A DNA stretch of 64,000 bases, taken from NCBI GenBank assembly GCA_001464385.1, contig LNFB01000383.1:24830-88829 (forward strand), read 5' to 3'. A program made the position numbers and the translations under genes. The stretch is from Deltaproteobacteria bacterium Ga0077550 (GTDB lineage Bacteria > Myxococcota_A > Polyangia > Nannocystales > Nannocystaceae). This document shows positions 34,903 to 42,795 of this stretch, piece after piece. Under the pieces are notes generated by a model. It was not told the DNA's origin, ran no database searches, and was given only the letters and a program-made list of their open reading frames with translations. Each line of letters begins with the position of its first letter. The first letter of the stretch is position 1.

Positions 34903-35454
34903 CTATGCGCGGGCGTTCTTCTCGCGGAACACCACGACGTGTCGGCGGCGACCCTCGCCCTCGGACTCGGTCGCGAGGCCCTCGATGCCGAGCACGGTCA
35001 TGTGCACCACCCGGCGCTCCATCGCGCTCATCGGCTCGAAGTGATAGGCCTCGCCGGTGTCGAGCACCTTGGCGGCGGCGTTCTGCGCGAGCTGCCGCAG
35101 CGTCTTCTCGCGGCGGGTGCGGTAGCCGGCGACGTCGAGCGTGATCCGCATGCGCTCGATGCCCTCGGCCTGCAACACGCGCAGCGTCAGGTACTGCAGC
35201 GCGTCGAGGGTCGCGCCGTGCCGACCGATGAGGAGCCCGCCGTCATCCGCCGAGGTGTTGAGGTCGCAGTGCAGACCGTCCTCCTCGATGTCGATGTCGA
35301 CCTCGACGTCGACGCCGAGCAGGCCGAGCACGCTCTCGAGGAACGAGCGGACGATCGGAACCGCCTCCGCGAACCCTTCACGGTCCGCCGCCGTCGTCGG
35401 CCGGTCGCCGTCGTTGGGTGTGCTCTTGGTGCTCGGAGATGGTGTTTCCGTCAT
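34903..35454 (-). CDS. jag: Jag/KhpB-like RNA-binding protein (KH and R3H domains)
   Basis: A 183-residue protein. The Jag-N domain is reduced to an acidic start, followed by the KH-like stretch GLLIGRHGATLDALQYLTLRVL (GRHG loop) and the R3H domain, with YRTRREKTLRQLA and the ERRVVHMTV motif carrying the R...H pair. Jag/KhpB binds RNA together with KhpA in many bacteria. Position between yidC and mnmE is standard. It follows yidC by 85 bases. Confidence 0.9.
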   Translation of the reverse strand: MTETPSPSTKSTPNDGDRPTTAADREGFAEAVPIVRSFLESVLGLLGVDVEVDIDIEEDGLHCDLNTSADDGGLLIGRHGATLDALQYLTLRVLQAEGIERMRITLDVAGYRTRREKTLRQLAQNAAAKVLDTGEAYHFEPMSAMERRVVHMTVLGIEGLATESEGEGRRRHVVVFREKNARA

Positions 35455-35539
35455 GCTCGCCTCCCGCCGCCTGTGGCGGCCCGCGTGGCGCCGAGGCCCC
35501 CGGCCCCGCTCGCGCCCCGCAAGAAATCGACTCGTGGGA

Positions 35540-37165
35540 TCACGCCGGCTTCCCCGCCGCGTTCTTGCCGACGCCGACCTGGATCAGCGTCTGGGTGATC
35601 GACAGCACGATGTTCGCGAAGATATAGACCGCCAGGCCCGATGGCAAAAACAACATGAACAGCGTGAACATGATGGGCATCAGCCAGCGCATCATCTTGG
35701 CCTGCGCCTCGTCCATCGTGTTCGGCATCATGCGGTTCTGAACGACCATGAGCGCGCCGAGCGACAGCGGCAGCAGGAAGTAGGGGTCCTGCTGGGTGAG
35801 GTCGGGGAGCCAGAGGAACGTCTGGTGCACCAGCTCGACCGCGGCCGACAGCATCGAGTACAGCGCGAACCAGATCGGCAGCTGCACCAGCGTGGGCAGG
35901 CAGCCGGCGAGCGGGTTGACGCCCGAGCGCTGGAAGAGCGCCTGCATCTCCTGGCCCTGCTTGACGCGATCGTCGCCGTACTTGGCCTTGATCTTCGCCA
36001 TCTCGGGCTGGATCTCGCGCATGCGCTTCATCGAGCTCATCTGCTTGAGCGTGAGCGGCAGCGTCGCGAGCTTGACGACCAGCGTCAGCAGCACGATCGA
36101 GATGCCCCAGCTGTGCGTGAGCGCGAAGAACCACCGCAGCATCCCGAGCAGCAGGCGACCGAGCCACTCCGACAGCCCACCGAAGAAGCCCCAGTTGATC
36201 GAGGACTCGAGGCGGAGCTCCGAGACCGGGACCGCGCTGAACGACTTGAGCTTGTCGAGCTCCTTGGCGCCGATGAACAGCCCGTACTCGTAGGTCTGGC
36301 TCTCGCCCGCCTGCAGCGTGACGACGCCGGCCGACAAGCGGTTGACCACGAAGTTGCCCTCGCCCAGCCGGATTTCGCAGTCGGCCGCGGGCTGCGTGGG
36401 GATCATGAACAGACCGAAGTACTTGTTGTCCGCGCCGGCCCACGTCACCGGGCCCGCGTAGTGGATCGGGCCGTCCTCGACGTCGCCCGCGTCCTCTTCC
36501 TCGAGGTCCTCGGCCGTGTTGCACAGGCCGCGGCTGATATCGTACTGGCTGTCCGTGACGCCGACCCGCGTCGACAGGTGCAGGCGGTGATCCTGCGCCG
36601 CGGTGCTTCGGTTGGTCACCGTGACGACGAGCTTCGCCTGATAGCCATCGAGCAGCTCGAAGCGCTCGCTGATGTCGACGTCGCTGCCGCGGTACCCGAA
36701 CTCCACGTGCGACGCGCCCTCCGAGCGCAGGTCGAACGAGGTGTTCTTCGGCACCTTCACGTCGCTCGCCTCGTCGGCGAAGCTGATCTCGAGCGTCGGG
36801 GCGCCGCCGAGGCGGAGGCTGTCGGTCGCCGTGACCTGGTTGCGGAACTGCGGCGAGAGCAGCTCGATCCCCGAGAGGATGCCGCCGCGCGCCGGCGACC
36901 GGTTGCTGAGGCGCACCGCGATCAGCTCGTTGCGGAGCTCGCGATCGACGGCCGCGACGTTGCCGACCGGCGCCTCGGCCTCCTCGGCCTCCACCGGTGC
37001 CGCGTCGGTCTTGGCGTCCGCGGCCTTGGTGTCGTCCTTCGTGTCCGCGGTCGCGACCGCTTCGCCCTCGGGCGTCGGCGCGGGCTTGGGCCCGAGCCAG
37101 TCGAACAGGACGAAGATGAGGGCGCACAGCGCCAGGGCGATCACGGTTCGGGATTGGAAGCTCAT
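35540..37165 (-). CDS. yidC: membrane protein insertase YidC
   Basis: A 541-residue inner-membrane insertase. One N-terminal helix (VIALALCALIFVLFDWLG) is followed by a long periplasmic domain (about 30-320), then the conserved core: WGISIVLLTLVVKLATLPLTLKQM, LAGCLPTLVQLPIWFALYSMLS, a third hairpin near the end, and a short C-tail. The large periplasmic domain marks it as Gram-negative type. The ATG at 37165 overlaps the yidD stop (ATGA). It helps SecYEG insert and fold membrane proteins and works with the co-encoded yidD product. Confidence 0.95.
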   Translation of the reverse strand: MSFQSRTVIALALCALIFVLFDWLGPKPAPTPEGEAVATADTKDDTKAADAKTDAAPVEAEEAEAPVGNVAAVDRELRNELIAVRLSNRSPARGGILSGIELLSPQFRNQVTATDSLRLGGAPTLEISFADEASDVKVPKNTSFDLRSEGASHVEFGYRGSDVDISERFELLDGYQAKLVVTVTNRSTAAQDHRLHLSTRVGVTDSQYDISRGLCNTAEDLEEEDAGDVEDGPIHYAGPVTWAGADNKYFGLFMIPTQPAADCEIRLGEGNFVVNRLSAGVVTLQAGESQTYEYGLFIGAKELDKLKSFSAVPVSELRLESSINWGFFGGLSEWLGRLLLGMLRWFFALTHSWGISIVLLTLVVKLATLPLTLKQMSSMKRMREIQPEMAKIKAKYGDDRVKQGQEMQALFQRSGVNPLAGCLPTLVQLPIWFALYSMLSAAVELVHQTFLWLPDLTQQDPYFLLPLSLGALMVVQNRMMPNTMDEAQAKMMRWLMPIMFTLFMLFLPSGLAVYIFANIVLSITQTLIQVGVGKNAAGKPA

Positions 37166-37458
37166 GGACAGCTCCGAGTGGGCGCCGCGGCATCGATCGA
37201 TCGATGCCCCGTCGCCGGGGGGACCGGGTCGAAGCCGCCGGCGCTGAAGGGGTGACAGCGGCCGATCCGACGCAGCGCGAGCCACCAACCGCGGAGGAAG
37301 CCGTGCTGTTGCAGCGCCTCACAGGCGTAGTGCGAACAGCTCGGGTAGAAGCGGCAACGGGGGCCGAGCCAGGGCGAGACGATCAACTGATAGCCGCGGA
37401 TGAGCCCGATCGCGGCGGCTCGGAGCCCGCGCTGCACGACGCCGACGAGCCGCGTCAT
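37162..37458 (-). CDS. yidD: membrane protein insertion efficiency factor YidD
   Basis: A 98-residue protein with the family core LIRGYQLIVSPWLGPRCRFYPSCSHYACEALQQHGFLRGWWLALRRIGRCHPF. The three cysteines and GGFDPVP ending are conserved. It is membrane-associated and assists YidC. It overlaps both neighbours, rnpA upstream and yidC downstream, by 4 bases. The C-terminus has a short divergent extension. Confidence 0.95.
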   Translation of the reverse strand: MTRLVGVVQRGLRAAAIGLIRGYQLIVSPWLGPRCRFYPSCSHYACEALQQHGFLRGWWLALRRIGRCHPFSAGGFDPVPPATGHRSIDAAAPTRSCP

Positions 37459-37835
37459 GGTTGAGGACCTCGACGCAACTCGGAGCGACTGCACACGCGC
37501 TGCATGTCCGCAGACACCTCGGCGAAGACGGCCTCGGCGGCGGTGCGCTTGGCGACCCAAACCATCTCGAGGCCGGCACGCAAACCGGCGCGCTGCCGAC
37601 GGAAGGCCTCGCGGACCCAGCGCTTGATTCGATTGCGAGTCACCGCGTTGCCGACCTTGCGCGTGACGGTGACACCCAGTCGCGGTGGCGGCAACTCTGC
37701 CGTGGTGGGGTTGCGCACGACGAACACCAAGAAGTGTCGCACGTGGAGCTTGCCGCCCTGACCCTGGACCCGCAGGAAGTCCGCTCGACGCCGCAGCCGA
37801 AATGCGCGGCCGAAACGGTGCGCGCCGGGAATCAC
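37455..37835 (-). CDS. rnpA: ribonuclease P protein component
   Basis: A 126-residue protein subunit of RNase P, which matures the 5' ends of tRNAs. The core reads RFGRAFRLRRRADFLRV, then RLGVTVTRKVGNAVTRNRIKRWVREAFRRQ, the RNR signature. The GTG at 37835 is the closest start to the conserved region and lies 5 bases behind the rpmH stop. Longer upstream frames would cross rpmH and are rejected. The stop overlaps the yidD start. Confidence 0.93.
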   Translation of the reverse strand: MIPGAHRFGRAFRLRRRADFLRVQGQGGKLHVRHFLVFVVRNPTTAELPPPRLGVTVTRKVGNAVTRNRIKRWVREAFRRQRAGLRAGLEMVWVAKRTAAEAVFAEVSADMQRVCSRSELRRGPQP

Positions 37836-37840
37836 CGCAA

Positions 37841-37990
37841 TTATTTGCTGCCGATGTCCACGGTCAGCCGCTTGCGGCCCCGGCGTCGACGGGCAGAGAG
37901 GACCTTGCGGCCATTCTTCGTGGCCATGCGCGCGCGAAAGCCATGGGTGCGCTTGCGACGAACGTTGTGGGGCTGGTAGGTGCGCTTCAT
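37841..37990 (-). CDS. rpmH: 50S ribosomal protein L34
   Basis: A 49-residue protein read directly from the sequence: MKRTYQPHNVRRKRTHGFR, then ARMATKNGRKVLSARRRRGR and KRLTVDIGSK. It matches L34 over its whole length, with a few extra C-terminal residues. It lies in its classical position between dnaA (divergent) and rnpA. The ATG at 37990 is only a few bases behind the predicted transcription start, so its mRNA is close to leaderless; no Shine-Dalgarno is visible. Confidence 0.97.
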   Translation of the reverse strand: MKRTYQPHNVRRKRTHGFRARMATKNGRKVLSARRRRGRKRLTVDIGSK

Positions 37991-38001
37991 GGCGGGGCGG
38001 A

Positions 38002-38030
38002 TCGATAGCAGCGCGACCGCGGGGTGTCAA
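38002..38030 (-). promoter_or_regulatory. sigma-70-like promoter of rpmH
   Basis: On the minus strand TTGACA (38030-38025), a 17-base spacer, then TATCGA (38007-38002). The -10 box ends 11 bases before the rpmH ATG, putting the start point about 5 bases upstream of the codon. Confidence 0.75.
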
Positions 38031-38540
38031 ACCGATCCCCGGCGGGCCCGCATCGGTCGCCGACGCCGAGACGTGCGTTGGCGCGGACGCGCCTTGGCAC
38101 GCCGGGACGTCCGGGTGATGCGCTGCTTTCAGCCATCGCCGCAGACCCGCTCGCAAAGCCGACTTCCGAGCCTGCGGCGCCGCAAGTCCGCTCACGGCCT
38201 GGGGAGTACGCGACCCCGGGACCTGGCCGCGACAATTCGGGTGTGATCCTCGATGGATCGCCTGGCCGCCCGGCCACCCGTTCGGGTCGGGGCCTGCGAC
38301 GACGGCCCAGACGCCGATCGAACCCCAATGATCTCCGGGCCTTGTGACAGCCCCGAAACGACACGGTTGCCGGACGCAAACGAGGTTGAGTAGAAGGCAC
38401 GCCCCTCGCCCCGACGGCCCCGTGGGAATCGATTCGCGAGAATCGCGCCCATGTGCCCCTCCCCTCCCGGCCCCTGGCGGCCCCGGTGGTGAACGGGACC
38501 CTCGACCCCCAACGCGCCCGGAACCTCGGGCTGCCAACGT
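38031..38540. other. intergenic region between divergent rpmH and dnaA
   Basis: About 500 bases without a gene. The rpmH promoter lies at its left edge and DnaA-box-like sites begin at 38541. Nothing else definite was seen; several open frames cross it but are low-complexity shadows. Confidence 0.5.
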
Positions 38541-38629
38541 TGTGGACATCCCCCTCCTTTTCTCAGGAAATTCCATCTGATTCCCGCGACTTCACGTGAA
38601 ATCCACAGCGACCTGACGCCTGTGGATCG
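38541..38629 (+). promoter_or_regulatory. dnaA leader with three DnaA-box-like sites
   Basis: TGTGGACAT (38541-38549), AAATCCACA (38599-38607) and TGTGGATCG (38621-38629) each match the DnaA box TTATCCACA (or its complement) at 7 of 9 positions. The last two face each other and flank the ribosome-binding region of dnaA, a layout fit for autorepression. A degenerate parS core, TTCACGTGAA, lies at 38591-38600 beside them. Confidence 0.6.
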
Positions 38630-38636
38630 GAGGCCC

Positions 38637-39986
38637 ATGACGGACATCTGGACGGATGCCCTTGCCGGTCTGCGCCCGCGCTTGGGCACCGAGACCTACG
38701 AACTGTGGCTGCGACCGATGGTGATGGTCGACGCCATGCCCGGGTTGCTGCGGCTGCGCGCGCCCAGCCTCTTCATGAAGGAGTGGTTCGAGAACCACTA
38801 CCGCGAGGCGGTGCTGCAGGAGATCCTCTCCCGCACCCACGAGCGCTACACGATCGAGGTCGACGTCGCGGAGGACGCGGCGCCCATCGTCGAGTTCGTG
38901 GCCCCCTCCGCCCCGGCGCCGATCCCGGCCTCCACCCGCCGTGCGTCGGCGCCCATCGGCCTGTCGGAGCGCTACCGCTTCGGCACCTTCATCAAGGGCG
39001 CGAGCAACGAGCTCGCGGCCTCCGCGGCGCACGCAGTCGCCGAGGAGCCGGGCAAGCGCTTCAACCCACTCTTCATCTATGGCGGCGTCGGGCTGGGCAA
39101 GACCCACCTGCTGCACGCGGTCGGCCACGCGCTGCACCACGCGCGCCCCGAGCTGCGCATCGTCTATCTGTCGGCCGAGCGGTTCATGAACGAGTTCATC
39201 TCGGCGGTCCGCTTCAACGAGTGCGACCAGTTCCGCAAGCGCTACCGCGAGGACTGCGACGTGCTGCTCGTCGACGACATCCAGTTCATCGCGGGCCGCG
39301 ATCGGACGATGGACGAGTTCTTCCACGTCTTCAACGCGCTGTACGAGTCGAGCAAGCAGATCATGGTGACGGCCGACCGCACGCCGTCGGACATGCAGGG
39401 CATGGAGGAGCGCATCACGTCGCGCCTCAACTGGGGCTTGGTCGCGGACATCAAGCCGCCGGACCTCGAGACCCGCGTGGCGATCCTCCGGCAGAAGGCC
39501 GAGGACGAGCGCATCGCGATCGCCAACGACGTCGCGGTCTACCTGGCCACGCTGGTGCGCAGCAACGTCCGCGAGCTCGAGGGCGCGCTGGTGCGCGTGT
39601 CGACGTTCGCGGCGCTGAAGGGCGTGCCGATCACCCAGGACTTCGTGCGCGACGTCCTCGGCGACACCGCGGCGCCGCGCATGGCCACGCAGCTGACCGT
39701 CGAGGCGATCCAGAAGGCCGTGTGCGGCTACTTCTCGGTGCGCGTCACGGACCTCAAGGGCCAACGTCGGCACAAGGGCATCGCCCGGCCGCGCATGATC
39801 GCGATGTACCTCAGCCGCGAGCTCACGGGCTCGAGCTACCCCGAGATCGGCCTGCGCTTCGGCGGCAAGGACCACTCGACCGTCATCAACGCCTGCCGCC
39901 GCATGGCCGAGATCCAGACCACCGACCCCGAGCTCCGCGGCATCATCGAGTCCCTCCGTCACCAACTCGTCGGCCAACCCGGCTGA
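38637..39986 (+). CDS. dnaA: chromosomal replication initiator DnaA
   Basis: A 449-residue initiator ATPase. Domain I starts MTDIWTDALAGLRPRLGTETYELWLRPM. The AAA+ domain has FIKGASNELAASAAHAVAE, Walker A YGGVGLGKTHLLHA, Walker B LLVDDIQFIAG, and the arginine-finger region RITSRLNWGLVADI. Domain IV ends with the DNA-binding signature GGKDHSTVINACRRM. Domain II is short. The ATG at 38637 has CGGAGG six bases ahead; a GTG at 38622 is less likely. It melts the origin by binding DnaA boxes like those around it. Confidence 0.98.
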   Translation: MTDIWTDALAGLRPRLGTETYELWLRPMVMVDAMPGLLRLRAPSLFMKEWFENHYREAVLQEILSRTHERYTIEVDVAEDAAPIVEFVAPSAPAPIPASTRRASAPIGLSERYRFGTFIKGASNELAASAAHAVAEEPGKRFNPLFIYGGVGLGKTHLLHAVGHALHHARPELRIVYLSAERFMNEFISAVRFNECDQFRKRYREDCDVLLVDDIQFIAGRDRTMDEFFHVFNALYESSKQIMVTADRTPSDMQGMEERITSRLNWGLVADIKPPDLETRVAILRQKAEDERIAIANDVAVYLATLVRSNVRELEGALVRVSTFAALKGVPITQDFVRDVLGDTAAPRMATQLTVEAIQKAVCGYFSVRVTDLKGQRRHKGIARPRMIAMYLSRELTGSSYPEIGLRFGGKDHSTVINACRRMAEIQTTDPELRGIIESLRHQLVGQPG

Positions 39987-40078
39987 CGATCGCGACCCCC
40001 ACGACGCCGCCGTGCCCCGGGCACTCGGACCGATGACGAACCCAAGGGTCCGTCGAACTCGTCGTGCCCGCCGTCGCC

Positions 40079-40285
40079 TGTGGACAACCCGGGCACTGCC
40101 CTGTGGACCACCCTGTGTTGCGACGTCTGCGCCCCCGCCATCCCCAGAAATCCGCCGCCGTCCCCGCCGCCGTCCCGCCGTTGTCCACCCGTTTTCCCGT
40201 GTTGTTTCAATACTGTACGGGACTTGACCACATTTCCACACCACTACGACGACGACGGTTCATTAATTCTTACTTTTAGATCACT
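40079..40285. other. candidate chromosomal origin (oriC) between dnaA and dnaN
   Basis: Four DnaA-box-like 9-mers are seen: TGTGGACAA (40079, 8 of 9), TGTGGACCA (40102), TTGTCCACC (40181) and ATTTCCACA (40232). They are followed by a 27-base AT-rich tract (40259-40285, TTCATTAATTCTTACTTTTA and on), by far the lowest-GC segment in the neighbourhood and a good DNA-unwinding element. The tract directly precedes the dnaN leader. The region has no gene (39987-40324). Confidence 0.7.
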
Positions 40286-40324
40286 CTCGGCCCACTCACC
40301 GCCCGAGAGTCGCGAAGGAGCCCC

Positions 40325-41437
40325 ATGGAGTTGGAGATCGATCAGGCACGCCTACTGTCCGCGCTCGCGCTTGCGCAGACCGTGGCCGACAAGCGAAGCA
40401 CGATGCCTGTCCTCGCCAACGTCTTGCTGCGCGCCACGAGCGACGGGCACCTCGTCTGCTCGGCGACCGACATGATGATCGGCCTGACCGAGTCGATCCC
40501 CGCGGTCGTGAAGTCGACCGGCACCGTGACCGTCGGCGTCCGCCACTTGCACGGCGTGGTGCGGACGCTGCCCGCGAGCTCGGTGCGCATGCGCGGGCTC
40601 GACAACCACTGGGTGCAGCTCGTGTCGGGCCGCAGCGAGTTCAAGCTCATGGGCATGCCCGAGAGCGACTTCCCCGAGCTGCCCGACGCCGGCAAGGGCA
40701 AGAAGGCGCTCACGTTCACCGACGTGCCCGGCCACGTGCTCGCCGATCTCATCCAGAAGACCATGTTCTCGGTCTCGACCGACGAGGCCCGCGTCAACCT
40801 CAACGGCGTGTTGTTCGAGTGCGACGGTCAGCAGGCGACGATGGTCTCGACCGACGGTCACCGGCTCACGCGCTTCTCGGCGCGGCTGCCCGGCCCCAAG
40901 CTCGAGAAGGGGATCATCATCCCGCGCAAGGGCATGCTCGAGATCCGCCGCATGCTCGACCGCGTCAGCGGCGACATCGGCATCGCGATCGGCGAGTCGC
41001 ACCTGTTCGTCCGTGCCGACGACCTCGCGATGTCGGTCAAGCTCAACAACGTCCAGTTCCCACCGTACCGCGCGGTGATTCCGTCGTCGCACCAGCGCCG
41101 CGTCACCGTGAGCCGTGAGGAGCTCCTGGCGGCCCTGCGTCGCGCCGAGGTCATGGCCCCGGAGAAGACGGCCACCGTCCGCGTCGCGCTGTCTGCAGGC
41201 AAGCTGGAGCTCACAGCGGACAATCCCGACCTCGGCGTCGCCCACCAGGAGCTGCCGGTCGGCTACGACGGCGACAGCCTGGTCGCCGGGTTCAACGCCC
41301 GCTACCTCATCGAGATCCTCGAGGCCATCGACGGGGGCGAGGTCGCGCTCGAGTTCCAGGGCGAGCTCGACCCCTGCGTCATCAAGCCGGTCGACGGCCC
41401 CGATCTCCTCGGCGTGGTCATGCCGATGAAGATCTAG
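40325..41437 (+). CDS. dnaN: DNA polymerase III beta subunit (sliding clamp)
   Basis: A 370-residue clamp with the three repeated domains. Characteristic stretches are LAQTVADKRSTMPVLANVLL, TDGHRLTRFSARLP, IIIPRKGMLEIRRML and the C-terminal GVVMPMKI (usually MPMRL or MPMRI). The clamp encircles DNA and tethers the polymerase; DnaX-containing clamp loader opens it. AAGGAG lies six bases before the ATG. It is 23 bases ahead of recF. Confidence 0.97.
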   Translation: MELEIDQARLLSALALAQTVADKRSTMPVLANVLLRATSDGHLVCSATDMMIGLTESIPAVVKSTGTVTVGVRHLHGVVRTLPASSVRMRGLDNHWVQLVSGRSEFKLMGMPESDFPELPDAGKGKKALTFTDVPGHVLADLIQKTMFSVSTDEARVNLNGVLFECDGQQATMVSTDGHRLTRFSARLPGPKLEKGIIIPRKGMLEIRRMLDRVSGDIGIAIGESHLFVRADDLAMSVKLNNVQFPPYRAVIPSSHQRRVTVSREELLAALRRAEVMAPEKTATVRVALSAGKLELTADNPDLGVAHQELPVGYDGDSLVAGFNARYLIEILEAIDGGEVALEFQGELDPCVIKPVDGPDLLGVVMPMKI

Positions 41438-41460
41438 CGGGCCACGCGGCCCCCCTCGCG

Positions 41461-42630
41461 ATGCGCCTGGCGACACTCGAGCTCGAGGGCTTCCGCAACT
41501 TCGCCCACGCCCGGCTCGAGCTCGGCGACGGCTTCACGGTGCTGTGGGGCCACAACGGCGCCGGCAAGACCAACATCGTCGAGGCGATCTACCTGCTCGC
41601 GACGCTGCGGTCCTTCCGGACCAACGACCTCGGGGCGCTCGTCGGTCGCGACGCGACGCGGGCCCAGGTCGTCGTCAGCGGGCACGACCCCTACCTCGAC
41701 CTGCCGACGCGACTCGCGGTGCAGCTCGAGCGCGGGTCGACCACCACACGCCGGCTCGCGCGGGCCGACGACAAGCTCGTGCGCTCGGCCGCGGACTTCT
41801 ACGGGCGCCTGCAGGCGGTGCTCTTCACGCCCGAGGACCTCGCCGTGCTGCGCGAGGGCCCGCAGCAGCGCCGACAGTTCCTCGACCGCATGGTGTTCGC
41901 CCGCGAGCGGGCCCACATCGCCGACGTCCAGGCGTACGAGCGCGTGGTCCGGTCGCGCAACTCCGTGCTGCGCGACGACACGCTGCACGGCGCCGCGCTG
42001 GTCGACATGCTCATCCCCTACGAGCACCAGATCGCCGAGATCGGCGCGCGCGTGTGGACCCGCCGCGGTCGCCTGCTCGACGACATGCTGCCCGGGATCG
42101 AGCGCAGCTTCGCGGAGATCTACGGCGCCGAGGGCCCGCAGCCGAGCACGAACGCGAGGCAGCTCGCGCTGTCGCTGCGCTACGTGAGCCCGTGCGGATC
42201 GATCGACGAGCACGAGCGCGCCGCGGCCCTGCTCGCGCGCCTGGTCGAGCGCCGCGAGCTCGACCGGATGCGCCGCACCACCAGCGTCGGCCCGCACCGC
42301 GACGACCTCGTCGTCGAGCTCGAGGGCCGGCCCGTCGCCGAGTTCGCCTCGCAGGGCCAGACCCGGGCGATCATCCTCGCGCTCAAGCTCGCCGAGCTCG
42401 AGCTCGCCCGACTGCACACGGGAGCGCCGCCGCTGCTGCTCCTCGACGACGTGTCGAGCGAGCTCGATCCCCCGCGCAACGCGCTGCTGTTCGAGCGGCT
42501 CGGCGCGCTCGCCGGCCAGTGCGTCCTCACCACGACCGCCGCCGAATTCGTGCGCCTCCCCGAGGCCGCCGCGTGCCGTTTCGTGGGTGTGGATCGCGGC
42601 CGCCTCGAGCCCGCCTCGAGCGCACCATAA
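41461..42630 (+). CDS. recF: DNA replication and repair protein RecF
   Basis: A 389-residue SMC-like ATPase. It has LELEGFRNFAHARLELG, Walker A WGHNGAGKTNIVEAIYLLATLRSFR, the family motifs LFTPEDLAVLREGPQQRRQFLD, the signature ASQGQTRAIILALKLAEL, and Walker B LLLLDDVSSELD. It binds gaps with RecO and RecR (recR at 10.9 kb) to load RecA. The position after dnaN is standard. gyrB follows after 165 bases. Confidence 0.96.
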   Translation: MRLATLELEGFRNFAHARLELGDGFTVLWGHNGAGKTNIVEAIYLLATLRSFRTNDLGALVGRDATRAQVVVSGHDPYLDLPTRLAVQLERGSTTTRRLARADDKLVRSAADFYGRLQAVLFTPEDLAVLREGPQQRRQFLDRMVFARERAHIADVQAYERVVRSRNSVLRDDTLHGAALVDMLIPYEHQIAEIGARVWTRRGRLLDDMLPGIERSFAEIYGAEGPQPSTNARQLALSLRYVSPCGSIDEHERAAALLARLVERRELDRMRRTTSVGPHRDDLVVELEGRPVAEFASQGQTRAIILALKLAELELARLHTGAPPLLLLDDVSSELDPPRNALLFERLGALAGQCVLTTTAAEFVRLPEAAACRFVGVDRGRLEPASSAP

Positions 42631-42795
42631 GCTCGCGGAATCCAACGGCTATTCGACCGTTCCTCGGCTGGTTGTCCAGGCCTCGTCGTGCTATGGTCCA
42701 GGCCCCGAAAGCCCCGCCGACAGCAGGCGGGTCCGACGGTGTCTCGCGTGGCTCGAAGGCCGCGTTCGACAGGCACCCACAGGTACTCCGCACCC

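Noticed and set aside
42661..42700. gyrB promoter with TATGGT
   Set aside because: A -10-like box is present but no -35 at an acceptable distance; not listed as a feature.
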